A stretch of DNA of 64,000 nt, taken from positions 1,283,001 through 1,347,000 of the forward strand of contig NZ_JAHRWL010000001.1 of NCBI RefSeq assembly GCF_019104745.1. The letters are read 5' to 3'. The position numbers were made by a program, and so were the translations under genes. Below the pieces are notes generated by a model. The model had not been told where the DNA came from. It saw only the letters and a program-made list of their open reading frames with translations, and searched no databases. Below, one piece after another: positions 1 through 8,078 of this stretch. This DNA is from Thalassococcus arenae. GTDB taxonomy: Bacteria; Pseudomonadota; Alphaproteobacteria; Rhodobacterales; Rhodobacteraceae. How positions within the stretch are numbered: position 1 is the stretch's first letter; each line of letters begins with the position of its first letter.

Positions 1-656
1 GCCTGTTCGTCGAACAGCGCATCCCTCAGGTCGTCAGCGACCTGGAAGGCTTCGCCGATCCGGGCGCCCAGTTCGGTCCACGGCTCGGCCTCTTGCCCGG
101 CGGCCAAGGCGCCCATCTGGGTGGCCGCAATGAAGAGCGCGCCGGTCTTGGCGCGGTGATAGGCCGACAGGTCGATCTGCGCTTCGCTTTCCCAGCCTTG
201 TCCCGCGCAGATGCCATGCGGCATTCCCGTCTGGCGCGACAGCACGGCGATCAAGGCAAGCGCGCGTTCGGGCGTGTCACCAGCGGCACGCGAGAGGACG
301 TTGAACGCCAGCACGATCAGCGAATCGCCGGTCAACACGGCTAGGGGCTCGGAATAGGCGCGGTGCACAGACGGCTTGCCGCGTCGGACATCGGCGTCGT
401 CGAAGCAGGGCAAGTCGTCATGCACGAGGCTGGCGCAATGGACCAGTTCCAGCGAGGCCGAAGCCGCATCGGTGATTGAAGGACGGTCGTCACCACATGC
501 CAGTGCCACCGATGTCAGAATCGTCGGGCGGATGCGCGCCCCGCCGGGCGTACAGGCATAATGCAAGGCGCCGGACAGGCGTTCCGGCGCCGGACCGGCA
601 CGACCCATGGCGATGGCACGTTCCACTGCCGCGTCGATCCGTTTGGACAATCCCAT
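1..656 (-). CDS. crtE: Geranylgeranyl diphosphate synthase CrtE (partial, 3' end beyond window)
   Basis: Makes C20 geranylgeranyl diphosphate for carotenoids and the bacteriochlorophyll tail. Reading the minus strand from the ATG at 656 gives a trans-prenyltransferase N-terminal two thirds. It shows the GGARIRP segment, the first Asp-rich motif (HDDLPCFDDADVRRGKPS) that binds Mg-diphosphate, and a GQ-containing helix. The stop codon lies left of position 1. It is divergent from crtD across an 89-bp gap with two PpsR-type operators, so the pair is probably light/oxygen controlled. Assignment rests on motifs and on the conserved crtC-crtD-crtE gene order. Confidence 0.93.
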   Translation of the reverse strand, partial: MGLSKRIDAAVERAIAMGRAGPAPERLSGALHYACTPGGARIRPTILTSVALACGDDRPSITDAASASLELVHCASLVHDDLPCFDDADVRRGKPSVHRAYSEPLAVLTGDSLIVLAFNVLSRAAGDTPERALALIAVLSRQTGMPHGICAGQGWESEAQIDLSAYHRAKTGALFIAATQMGALAAGQEAEPWTELGARIGEAFQVADDLRDALFDEQ

Positions 657-674
657 CGTCGCTCCTCGCCAATG

Positions 675-692
675 TGTAAGTTTTTCTGGACA
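675..692. promoter_or_regulatory. PpsR/CrtJ-type operator (crtE/crtD, site 1)
   Basis: The sequence TGT-N12-ACA fits the PpsR/CrtJ palindrome (TGTcN10gACA, here lacking the inner g/c on the left arm). It lies 19 bp upstream of the crtE ATG and is followed by a second site 24 bp away in the same orientation. PpsR is known to repress crt and bch promoters under oxygen, usually through paired sites. Confidence 0.75.
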
Positions 693-698
693 TCAATA

Positions 699-716
699 TG
701 TAAATCATACTGGACA
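699..716. promoter_or_regulatory. PpsR/CrtJ-type operator (crtE/crtD, site 2)
   Basis: A second TGT-N12-ACA palindrome with GACA on its right arm. It is offset 24 bp from the first site and ends 29 bp before the preferred crtD start at 746. The in-frame ATG at 716 overlaps its last base, one reason to reject 716 as the crtD start. Confidence 0.75.
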
Positions 717-745
717 TGACGCGGCTGCAAGTCAACTATTGCTGC

Positions 746-2344
746 ATGAAGAACGCCGCGGTCATTGCCGAACGCAGACGCCCAGGACCGGTCATCGTGA
801 TTGGCGCAGGGATCGGTGGGCTATGCGCGGCGCTGGAACTGGTGGCCGCGGGCGAGAACGTGCTGATTCTCGAACGCCACGCCACGCCGGGCGGCAAGAT
901 GCGGCAAGTGCCCAGCCCTGCGGGCGGCGTCGATGCCGGTCCGACCGTTTTGACCATGCGTGCGGTCTTCGACGCCTTGTTCGAAATGACCGGGTCGACG
1001 CTGGACGCCCACGTGACGCTGCACAAACAGGACATCCTGGCGCGGCATTGGTGGCCGGACTCCGGGCCTCTTGATCTTTACGCCGACACGGCGCGTTCTG
1101 CCCAGGCCATCGGCGCGTTCGCCGGAACCCGGGCGGCGCAGCAGTTTTCGGCATTCTCGCAGCGCACTCGGCAATTGTTCGATGGATTCCGCGCGCCCGT
1201 CATGGAAGCGGCCAATCCGACACTGGGCAGTCTGACCCGACATGTCCTGAGACACCCCCACCTGATCGGCGCCATGGCACCGGGTGCGACGCTAGCCATA
1301 TTGCTGCGTCAAACATTCACCGATCCGCGTCTGCGTCAGTTGTTCGGTCGGTATGCGACCTATGTCGGAGGTTCGCCTTTCGAGGTTCCCGCCCTGTTGT
1401 CGCTGATCTGGCAGGCGGAAGAAAATGGTGTCTGGGTCGTCGAAGGCGGATTGACGGCGCTGGCCCAGGCGATCGCCGCCCGCTTCGAGGCATTAGGCGG
1501 CAACCTGTTGTATCACGCTCATGCCACGCGCATCCTGACCGACAGCGAAGGCGTGACCGGCGTCGCACTGGCCGATGGATCGATCTTTCCGGCGGGACAA
1601 GTCGTGTTCAACGGCGACCCCCGCGCCCTTGCGCTTGGTCGGTTCGGCGATGCGGCCGCTTCGGTTGCGCAAGTAACCGACCGGGTGCCACGCAGTCTGT
1701 CGGCCAATGTCTGGGCATTCGCGTCCGAGGTCCGGGGACTGGATCTCGTGCATCACAACGTCTTTTTCTCGTCCGATCCCAAAAGCGAATTCAAGGATCT
1801 GAAACGCGGCTGCCTTCCGTCCGACCCAACGCTTTACCTTTGTGCCGAGGATCGCGGCCAGGGTCGTTCGCCGTCTCGGATGGAGCGGTTTGAAATCATC
1901 CTCAACGCGCCGCCACTGACGCGGCGCCTGCCTGAACCGGAGGACTTCGACACATGTCACCGACGGACATTCCAGACCCTGGGGCGCTTCGGCCTGACCT
2001 TCACGCCGGAACCGGGAAAAGCTGCGCTGACGACGCCAAGCGGATTCGACGCGCTCTTTCCCGCCACGGCCGGATCGCTTTACGGGCAGAGCCCGCACGG
2101 CATGATGGCGGCCTTCCGGCGGCCAACGGCGAAATCGCCGATTCCGGGGCTGGTGCTGTGCGGCGGCGGGTGTCACCCGGGGGCGGGAGTGCCGATGGCG
2201 GCGCTCTCAGGACGGCACGCGGCCGCGGCGATCTTGACGGCCCGAACTTCAACCTCGACGTCCCGTCGAACGGCTACGCCTGGTGGTATGTCGACGGCAT
2301 CTCGGATTGCGGCAGCCGTGCCGTCTCGGTCATCGGGTTCATAG
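746..2344 (+). CDS. crtD: Methoxyneurosporene (hydroxyneurosporene) desaturase CrtD
   Basis: FAD-dependent 3,4-desaturase of the spheroidene pathway, acting after CrtC. The N terminus has the dinucleotide-binding motif VIVIGAGIGGLCAALEL followed by PGGKMRQ, and the C terminus has the phytoene-desaturase-family signature GGGCHPGAGVPMAALSGRHAA. I start at the ATG at 746 rather than the in-frame ATG at 716, which sits on a PpsR operator. The product is 532 residues. Its last 58 codons overlap crtC in another frame and are low-complexity Ser/Thr/Arg, so the functional fold probably ends near 2235. Confidence 0.92.
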   Translation: MKNAAVIAERRRPGPVIVIGAGIGGLCAALELVAAGENVLILERHATPGGKMRQVPSPAGGVDAGPTVLTMRAVFDALFEMTGSTLDAHVTLHKQDILARHWWPDSGPLDLYADTARSAQAIGAFAGTRAAQQFSAFSQRTRQLFDGFRAPVMEAANPTLGSLTRHVLRHPHLIGAMAPGATLAILLRQTFTDPRLRQLFGRYATYVGGSPFEVPALLSLIWQAEENGVWVVEGGLTALAQAIAARFEALGGNLLYHAHATRILTDSEGVTGVALADGSIFPAGQVVFNGDPRALALGRFGDAAASVAQVTDRVPRSLSANVWAFASEVRGLDLVHHNVFFSSDPKSEFKDLKRGCLPSDPTLYLCAEDRGQGRSPSRMERFEIILNAPPLTRRLPEPEDFDTCHRRTFQTLGRFGLTFTPEPGKAALTTPSGFDALFPATAGSLYGQSPHGMMAAFRRPTAKSPIPGLVLCGGGCHPGAGVPMAALSGRHAAAAILTARTSTSTSRRTATPGGMSTASRIAAAVPSRSSGS

Positions 2345-3174
2345 GGTCGGTCTTTTCGCCCTGGTATGCGTGGTCTGGCCGCAAGGACCCGGAAAACCAT
2401 GTTTGCATCAACGTCGCGACTTACGGTCCCGGCGGGCGGTTCACGATGACCGACCGGGGACGAAGTGCTTTGCGGCAAAGCCCACGCCGGTTCGAGGTGG
2501 GACCGTCCTCGATGACGTGGAAAGCGGGGCAACTGGTGATCGACATCAACGAGATGTCCGGGCCACCTGTCATCGCGCGGGTTCGCGGCCAAATTCGCGT
2601 GACCCCGTCGGCGCTGACACGGGTCGAGTTGCCGTTGACGCCGAGCGGGACGCATATCTGGCGACCGTTCGGGCCGGTGTCCGATATCGAGGTCGATCTG
2701 GAAGCCAAGGGTTGGCAGTGGCGCGGGCATGGCTATTTCGATGCCAATTTCGGCACCCGCGCGCTGGAACAGGATTTCGCCTATTGGACCTGGGGACGAT
2801 TTCCGGCCAAGGGTGGGGCGACCTGTTTCTATGACGCGACGCGCCTGGACGGATCGGAACTGGGTGCCGGGTTCCACTTTGACACCGATGGCAACGGGAC
2901 CGCCATCGCCCTGCCCGAAAAGCACCGGTTTCGCCGGTCATTATGGGCCGTGCATCGCGAAACGCGCGGCGATGACGACGCCCGGCCGCGCCAGGTGATG
3001 AACATGCTGGATGCGCCGTTCTATTCGCGGTCGATGGTCAAAACCCGGCTGGAGGGCGAAGACTGCATCGGTGTGCACGAGGCCTTGGACCTGCGCCGGT
3101 TCCGATCGCCGCTGCTCAAGCCGATGCTCGCGCTGCGTGTTCCCCGACGCAGCAATTGGCGGTTCGGGCTTTAA
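2170..3174 (+). CDS. crtC: Acyclic carotenoid 1,2-hydratase (hydroxyneurosporene synthase) CrtC
   Basis: Adds water to the 1,2 double bond of neurosporene/lycopene ends. Family-like segments seen are NGYAWWYVDGISD, VGL-like IGSVFSPWYAWSGR near the N terminus, and ALEQDFAYWTWGRF in the middle. No upstream ATG is plausible: the only one in frame is at 1954, deep inside crtD. I chose the GTG at 2170; GTG at 2158 is an alternative. The overlap with crtD is 175 bp in a different frame, and translation is probably coupled. Its TAA overlaps the tspO stop on the other strand (TTAA, 3171-3174). Confidence 0.85.
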   Translation: MSPGGGSADGGALRTARGRGDLDGPNFNLDVPSNGYAWWYVDGISDCGSRAVSVIGFIGSVFSPWYAWSGRKDPENHVCINVATYGPGGRFTMTDRGRSALRQSPRRFEVGPSSMTWKAGQLVIDINEMSGPPVIARVRGQIRVTPSALTRVELPLTPSGTHIWRPFGPVSDIEVDLEAKGWQWRGHGYFDANFGTRALEQDFAYWTWGRFPAKGGATCFYDATRLDGSELGAGFHFDTDGNGTAIALPEKHRFRRSLWAVHRETRGDDDARPRQVMNMLDAPFYSRSMVKTRLEGEDCIGVHEALDLRRFRSPLLKPMLALRVPRRSNWRFGL

Positions 3175-3632
3175 CGCGCCTCGCCGGGGTTCAATCTCCA
3201 GACGCTGGCATTCAGTGCGCCGGCGACGGTCACCCATGCGAGGTAGGGCAGGAAAAGCATCCCCGCGATCCAATCGGTTTGCCAAAGCGCGACGACCGAG
3301 GCGGCAACCGCCAGCCAGAGCGCTCCCAGAACGACCATGCCCAGCCGGATGCGCTTTAGCCCGAAAAACACCGGCGTCCACAAGCCGTTGAGAGCGATTT
3401 GCAAGGACCAGAGCGCCATGGCGACACCGTTGTCCTCTGCCATCGCTACCCGCGCGCCGGCTGTCGCCATGCAAAGGTAAAGCGTCGTCCATGCGACGGG
3501 AAATACCCAGTCGGGCGGAGTCCAGGTCGGTTTGTTCAGCGCGCGGTACCATTGACCGGGCGGGAACAAGCCGCCTGTCGCACCTGCCGCGAAGCAGGCG
3601 CCAAGGAAGATAAGGAACAAAATCCAGAACAT
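3171..3632 (-). CDS. tspO: Tryptophan-rich sensory protein TspO/MBR family
   Basis: Outer-membrane tetrapyrrole/steroid-binding protein. In Rhodobacter sphaeroides it tunes photosynthesis gene expression in response to oxygen and porphyrins. The 153-residue product has about five hydrophobic segments and the family hallmarks WYRALNKPTWTPPDWVFPVAWT and ALNGLWTPVFFG. The ATG at 3632 is 5 bp after the crtB stop, so it is the last gene of the crtI-crtB-tspO operon. This matches the known R. sphaeroides order. Confidence 0.93.
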   Translation of the reverse strand: MFWILFLIFLGACFAAGATGGLFPPGQWYRALNKPTWTPPDWVFPVAWTTLYLCMATAGARVAMAEDNGVAMALWSLQIALNGLWTPVFFGLKRIRLGMVVLGALWLAVAASVVALWQTDWIAGMLFLPYLAWVTVAGALNASVWRLNPGEAR

Positions 3633-3637
3633 GACGG

Positions 3638-4681
3638 TCAGGTAGCCCGCGCGCCCGTCGCGATCAAGCGGTGCCTGGCCTCGTGGTCTCGGGCGGCCAA
3701 CTGGGACAACGCCTGGTGCAGCCCATCGGCCGGATGCCATGCGACACGCGCGCTCGTCGCGGCCGCATCGACCAGAAACGCGACTTCGGGCATCGGTGGA
3801 GCAAAGAGCGTGGCGGCCCGCGGCGAGATGGTGGTCGCGGCGGCCTGAAGGCAGGACTTGAGAAGCCATCCCATTTTTTGCTGCTTCGATGTGCGCGCCC
3901 TGGACGAAAGCGAATCGTAGCCCGCTTCGGAGACCTTTCCGCCGATCCCGGCGTAAATGTTGCGCGCCGCAAAAATGCCCGGCCGGCAGAATAGCGGAAG
4001 CTCGGCAATACCCGGTTCGGCGCGGAAATAGAGCCGGTTCGCCTCGGTGACCAGCCGTCTTGTCATGATGCGGATCGCTTTGGTCGGGCGCGGATTGGCA
4101 AGAAAGGCATCCGGATCGATTCCGGCTTCGTCCAGCCATTCGGTCGGAAGGTACAGCCGGCCTTCGAGCGCATCTTCCCCGACGTCCCGGGCGATGTTGG
4201 TCAGCTGCATCGCAAGACCCAGATCGCAGGCGCGTGCCAGGGCATCGGCATCGCGGACGCGCATCAGCACGGCCATCATCGCACCAACGGCCGACGCCAC
4301 ACGGGCAGAATAGGACAGCACGTCGGACAGGGTTGCGTAACGGCGGCCCATCGCATCCCAGGCCAGGCCTTCCAACAAGGCGTCGGGCAAGGCTCGCGGC
4401 ATCTGGAACCGTTCCACCACGGCGGCAAAGGCACGATCCGGCGCGGCATCCCGCGGACGTCCGGCATAAACCCGGTCCAGCCGGTCGCGCAGCTCGAGAA
4501 CCGCGGCCGCCTTTTCCCGCCGCAGATCGACGGCGTCGTCAGCCAGCCGGCAAAAGGCATACAGTGCCAGCGCCGGATCGCGGACCGAAGCCGGCAACAG
4601 GCGGGAAGCGGCATGGAAGGACAGCGATCCGTGGCGGATCATCTCGGCGCAGGCCGCGATATCGGCATCGGGACCGGTCAT
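3638..4681 (-). CDS. crtB: Phytoene synthase CrtB
   Basis: Condenses two geranylgeranyl diphosphates to phytoene. It has both Asp-rich motifs, CRLADDAVDL near residue 45 and NIARDVGEDALEGRLYLP near residue 165, and is 347 residues long, normal for the family. The ATG at 4681 overlaps the crtI TGA (ATGA, 4678-4681), so it is translationally coupled to crtI. Confidence 0.95.
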   Translation of the reverse strand: MTGPDADIAACAEMIRHGSLSFHAASRLLPASVRDPALALYAFCRLADDAVDLRREKAAAVLELRDRLDRVYAGRPRDAAPDRAFAAVVERFQMPRALPDALLEGLAWDAMGRRYATLSDVLSYSARVASAVGAMMAVLMRVRDADALARACDLGLAMQLTNIARDVGEDALEGRLYLPTEWLDEAGIDPDAFLANPRPTKAIRIMTRRLVTEANRLYFRAEPGIAELPLFCRPGIFAARNIYAGIGGKVSEAGYDSLSSRARTSKQQKMGWLLKSCLQAAATTISPRAATLFAPPMPEVAFLVDAAATSARVAWHPADGLHQALSQLAARDHEARHRLIATGARAT

Positions 4682-6249
4682 TCCGCCGCCAATCGGTCGA
4701 CAGTTGCGACGCCGACTGCATCGGGCACCAGTTGTGCCAGAACCTCGGCCGACGACACGACGCCGGGCAATCCGGCGCCCGGATGGGTTCCGGCGCCTGT
4801 GAGATAAAGACCTTCGATTTCTTCCGACACGTTGTGCGGCCTGAACCAGGCAGACTGCAGGATGCGTGGTTCTATGGAAAACCCGCTCCCGAAGGGCGAA
4901 AGGTATCGATCGCGGAATTCGACCGGGGTGAAGGTTTCCGAGGCGGTGATCCGGTCGGCGAAACCGGGCAGCAGTTCCCTGTCAAGCATCGCGATCATCT
5001 TTTCGCGATACGGCTCGCGTTCCGCGTCCCAATCGACCGGATTTCGATGACCCAGATGCGGCACCGGGCTGAGAACGTAGAAGGTGTCGTCGCCTTCCGG
5101 CGCGACACTAGGATCGGTGACGGACGGGCGATGGACATACAGTGACATGTCGTCGGACAGCTTGCCCCGAAGGAAAATGTCGCGCACGAGGCCGCGATAC
5201 CGAGGGCCGTTCAGAATGGTGTGGTGACCGACATCAGGCCACATCGCGCGTGTGCCTTTGGTTCCGAAATACCAGACATACAGCCCCATCGACCATCGCG
5301 ACCTTTTCAGCCGCTGGTCGGTCCAGCGTCGTTTGGTCTGGTGCCGCAGCAGATTTGAATAGCTGAACCCGGCATCGGCATTCGACACGACGATGTCGGA
5401 CGACAGGACTTCGCCGTCTTTCAGCCTGACGCCTTGCGCGCGCCCATCCCTGACAAGGATCTCGTCGACCTCGGCATTCATCCTAAGCCGGCCACCCTGG
5501 TCGGTCACGACAGTGGCCATGGCGCGCGCCATCTCGGCTACGCCGCCCATGGCGTAATGCACGCCGAATGCCTTTTCGAGGTGGCTGACCAGGATATACA
5601 TCGACGTGACGTTGAAAGGGTCACCGCCGATGAACAGCGGGTGAAAGCTCAGCGCCATGCGCAACCGTTCGTCGCGAACCCGTTTTGCAGCGTGACCGAA
5701 CACCGAGCGGTCGGCACGCATCCGCACGAAGGTCGGCAGCACCTCGATCAGATCACGCAATTTGTTCATCGGGCGACGCCCGAGGTCTTCGAAGCCGAAC
5801 CAGTAGCGTTCTTCGCTGTCCCGCAGAAATGCCTCATAGCCGGCCACGTCGCCTGGCGAAAGGCGCGCCACTTCGGCTTTCATCGCGTCGGTGTCCTGAC
5901 GGGCGGTGAAGGTGGACCCGTCGGGCCACCGGATTTCGTAGAACGGGTCGAGTGGACGAAGGTCGACCTCGCTGTGGAAATCGCGGCCGCAAGCGGCCCA
6001 CAGTTCCTTGAAAACCTGGGGAACGGTGACGATTGTCGGACCCAGGTCAAAGCGATGGCCGTCTTTCCAGATACACGACCCGCGACCACCCGGCACGTCG
6101 AGCCGATCGACAACTGTGACGTGATAGCCCTTGGCACCTAGCCGCATGGCAGACGCAAGCCCACCCAGCCCGGCACCGATCACGATCGCCCGGGCCTTTG
6201 AAATCCCGGTGACCGGGGGTGATTTTGCGTGGACCGCTTGTATCATCAT
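4678..6249 (-). CDS. crtI: Phytoene desaturase CrtI
   Basis: FAD enzyme converting phytoene to neurosporene/lycopene. The 523-residue product carries AIVIGAGLGGLASAMRL near residue 20, VPGGRGS, and the C-terminal family signature TGAGTHPGAGLPGVV. The start is the ATG at 6249 or the adjacent one at 6246. It is the first gene of crtI-crtB-tspO, and its promoter carries a PpsR operator whose near edge is 14 bp upstream of the start codon. Confidence 0.95.
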   Translation of the reverse strand: MMIQAVHAKSPPVTGISKARAIVIGAGLGGLASAMRLGAKGYHVTVVDRLDVPGGRGSCIWKDGHRFDLGPTIVTVPQVFKELWAACGRDFHSEVDLRPLDPFYEIRWPDGSTFTARQDTDAMKAEVARLSPGDVAGYEAFLRDSEERYWFGFEDLGRRPMNKLRDLIEVLPTFVRMRADRSVFGHAAKRVRDERLRMALSFHPLFIGGDPFNVTSMYILVSHLEKAFGVHYAMGGVAEMARAMATVVTDQGGRLRMNAEVDEILVRDGRAQGVRLKDGEVLSSDIVVSNADAGFSYSNLLRHQTKRRWTDQRLKRSRWSMGLYVWYFGTKGTRAMWPDVGHHTILNGPRYRGLVRDIFLRGKLSDDMSLYVHRPSVTDPSVAPEGDDTFYVLSPVPHLGHRNPVDWDAEREPYREKMIAMLDRELLPGFADRITASETFTPVEFRDRYLSPFGSGFSIEPRILQSAWFRPHNVSEEIEGLYLTGAGTHPGAGLPGVVSSAEVLAQLVPDAVGVATVDRLAAE

Positions 6250-6262
6250 TCGACGATAGCAC

Positions 6263-6280
6263 TGTCAGGAAAAGTAGACA
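6263..6280. promoter_or_regulatory. PpsR/CrtJ-type operator (crtI side)
   Basis: TGTC-N11-ACA palindrome in the crtI/crtA divergent gap. Its edge is 13 bp upstream of the crtI start codon, a position where a bound repressor would block the crtIB-tspO promoter or its early transcript. Confidence 0.75.
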
Positions 6281-6336
6281 ATAATCCGTTGAGCCATGTT
6301 TTCAACGTTATCAGTCTTTGATTTTCCGACTCGTTG

Positions 6337-6354
6337 TGTCAGACTTGGTTGACA
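6337..6354. promoter_or_regulatory. PpsR/CrtJ-type operator (crtA side), full consensus
   Basis: A perfect TGTC-N10-GACA site. It extends to a 7-bp inverted repeat, TGTGTCA-N8-TGACACA (6335-6356), and lies 15 bp before the crtA ATG. This is the best of the four operators in the window. Confidence 0.82.
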
Positions 6355-6369
6355 CATGGGGTGCCGAAC

Positions 6370-7077
6370 ATGCAGACCGCCAGTCTGAGTCTTTTCCGGT
6401 TCGAGTCCTGGGTCGCACGGGTCTGGGCCTTGGCCATGATGGGTGCGGCGCGGTTCAGGCTGCCGCAAGTCGATGGACTCGGCTTCTGGAAACTCTGCGG
6501 CTCCGGAACAGGCGAAGGGTTCACGCCGATTCCCAATACCGCCGTCTACGCGATTCTGTGCACGTGGCCCGACCTGGATACGGGTCGGGCGCGGATCGCC
6601 GATGACCCGCTGTTCGCTGCGTATCGCAAGCGCGCCGTCGAAGACTGGACGGTGTTCCTGACGCCGATCTCGTCACGTGGCGCATGGTCGGGTCAGACGC
6701 CATTCGACGCACAGTCGGACAATGGAACCGGCCCTATCGCGGCGCTGACCCGCGCCACGATCAAACCATCGGTCGCTTTGCGTTTCTGGCGGCGGGTTCC
6801 CGACATCTCGCAGGTGATCGGCGCCGATCCCAGTGTTCTTTTCAAGATCGGTATCGGCGAAGTTCCATTGCTGCACCAGGTGACCTTTTCGGTCTGGCCC
6901 GATGATTCCAGCATGGCGCATTTCGCCCGCCGCGATGGCCCGCATGCCCGTGCGATCCGCGCCGTTAGAGACGGCAACTGGTTCAGCGAAGAATTGTATG
7001 CGCGGTTCCGGGTGGCCGGCGAAACCGGAAGCTGGGACGGACAGAGCCCGCGTATTCTCAAGGAGGCGTTCGCATGA
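6370..7077 (+). CDS. crtA: Spheroidene monooxygenase CrtA
   Basis: Oxidises spheroidene to the keto carotenoid spheroidenone, the pigment that gives aerobic cells a red colour. The 235-residue product starts MQTASLSLFRF, as family members do, and has RGAWSGQTPF and VPLLHQVTFSVW. The ATG at 6370 was chosen over an in-frame TTG inside the PpsR operator. Its TGA overlaps the bchI ATG (7074-7077), so the crtA-bchI-bchD-bchO genes form one coupled operon. Confidence 0.93.
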   Translation: MQTASLSLFRFESWVARVWALAMMGAARFRLPQVDGLGFWKLCGSGTGEGFTPIPNTAVYAILCTWPDLDTGRARIADDPLFAAYRKRAVEDWTVFLTPISSRGAWSGQTPFDAQSDNGTGPIAALTRATIKPSVALRFWRRVPDISQVIGADPSVLFKIGIGEVPLLHQVTFSVWPDDSSMAHFARRDGPHARAIRAVRDGNWFSEELYARFRVAGETGSWDGQSPRILKEAFA

Positions 7078-8078
7078 AACAGCCCTTTCCCTTTTCCGCC
7101 ATCGTCGGCCAGGAGGACATGAAACGTGCAATGATCCTGACGGCTGTCGATCCCGGCATTGGCGGGGTCCTGGTGTTCGGCGATCGTGGCACCGGCAAGT
7201 CGACGGCGGTGCGCGCCCTGGCCGCGCTGCTGCCCGAAATCGCCGTTCTCGAAGGCAGTCCTACCAATGCGGCGCAGGCCGCCGATCATCCCGATTGGGC
7301 CGATCCGGTTTCCGGCAAGACGCGGCGCGTGCCGACACCGGTGGTCGATCTGCCCCTGGGCGCCACCGAAGATCGCGTCATCGGTGCGCTGGATATCGAA
7401 CGCGCGTTGACGCGGGGCGAAAAGGCTTTCGAGCCGGGGCTGCTGGCGCGGGCGAACCGTGGGTATCTGTATATAGACGAGGTCAACCTGCTGGAGGACC
7501 ACATCGTCGATCTGCTGTTGGACGTCGCGCAATCGGGTGAAAACGTGATCGAGCGCGAGGGCCTGTCGATCCGCCATGATGCACGGTTCGTGCTGGTCGG
7601 TTCCGGAAACCCCGAAGAGGGAGAGCTGCGGCCGCAATTGCTCGACCGTTTCGGATTGTCAGTCGAGGTCCGTTCTCCCACCGATATCGAAGAACGGATC
7701 GAGGTCATTCGCCGCCGCGCTGCATTCGACACCGACCCGGATGCATTCCTCAAGAAATGGCGCCGCGAGGATACGAGGATTCGCAAGGCGATCCTGACGG
7801 CGCGCGACGCACTATCCGGTATCGCCACCCCGGACGATACGCTGCGCGACTGCGCGCGGCTTTGCATGACGCTGGGCTCGGACGGCTTGCGGGGCGAGCT
7901 GACGCTGTTGCGCGCGGCGCGGGCCCTTGCTGCCTTTGAAGGGCAAAGCACGGTTTCGCGACATCATCTGCGCACCGTGGCGCCGATGGCGTTGTGCCAC
8001 CGATTGCGCCGCGACCCACTGGATGAAGCCGGATCAACCGCACGGGTCACCCGCACGGTCGAAGACGTCTTCGCATGA
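7074..8078 (+). CDS. bchI: Magnesium chelatase ATPase subunit BchI
   Basis: AAA+ motor subunit that, with BchD and BchH, inserts Mg into protoporphyrin IX, the first committed step to bacteriochlorophyll. Walker A GDRGTGKST is at residues 36-44 and Walker B YLYIDEVNLL at 131-140, with VGSGNPEEGELRPQLLDRFGL following. At 334 residues it is full length. Overlaps with crtA and bchD are 4 bp each. Confidence 0.96.
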   Translation: MKQPFPFSAIVGQEDMKRAMILTAVDPGIGGVLVFGDRGTGKSTAVRALAALLPEIAVLEGSPTNAAQAADHPDWADPVSGKTRRVPTPVVDLPLGATEDRVIGALDIERALTRGEKAFEPGLLARANRGYLYIDEVNLLEDHIVDLLLDVAQSGENVIEREGLSIRHDARFVLVGSGNPEEGELRPQLLDRFGLSVEVRSPTDIEERIEVIRRRAAFDTDPDAFLKKWRREDTRIRKAILTARDALSGIATPDDTLRDCARLCMTLGSDGLRGELTLLRAARALAAFEGQSTVSRHHLRTVAPMALCHRLRRDPLDEAGSTARVTRTVEDVFA

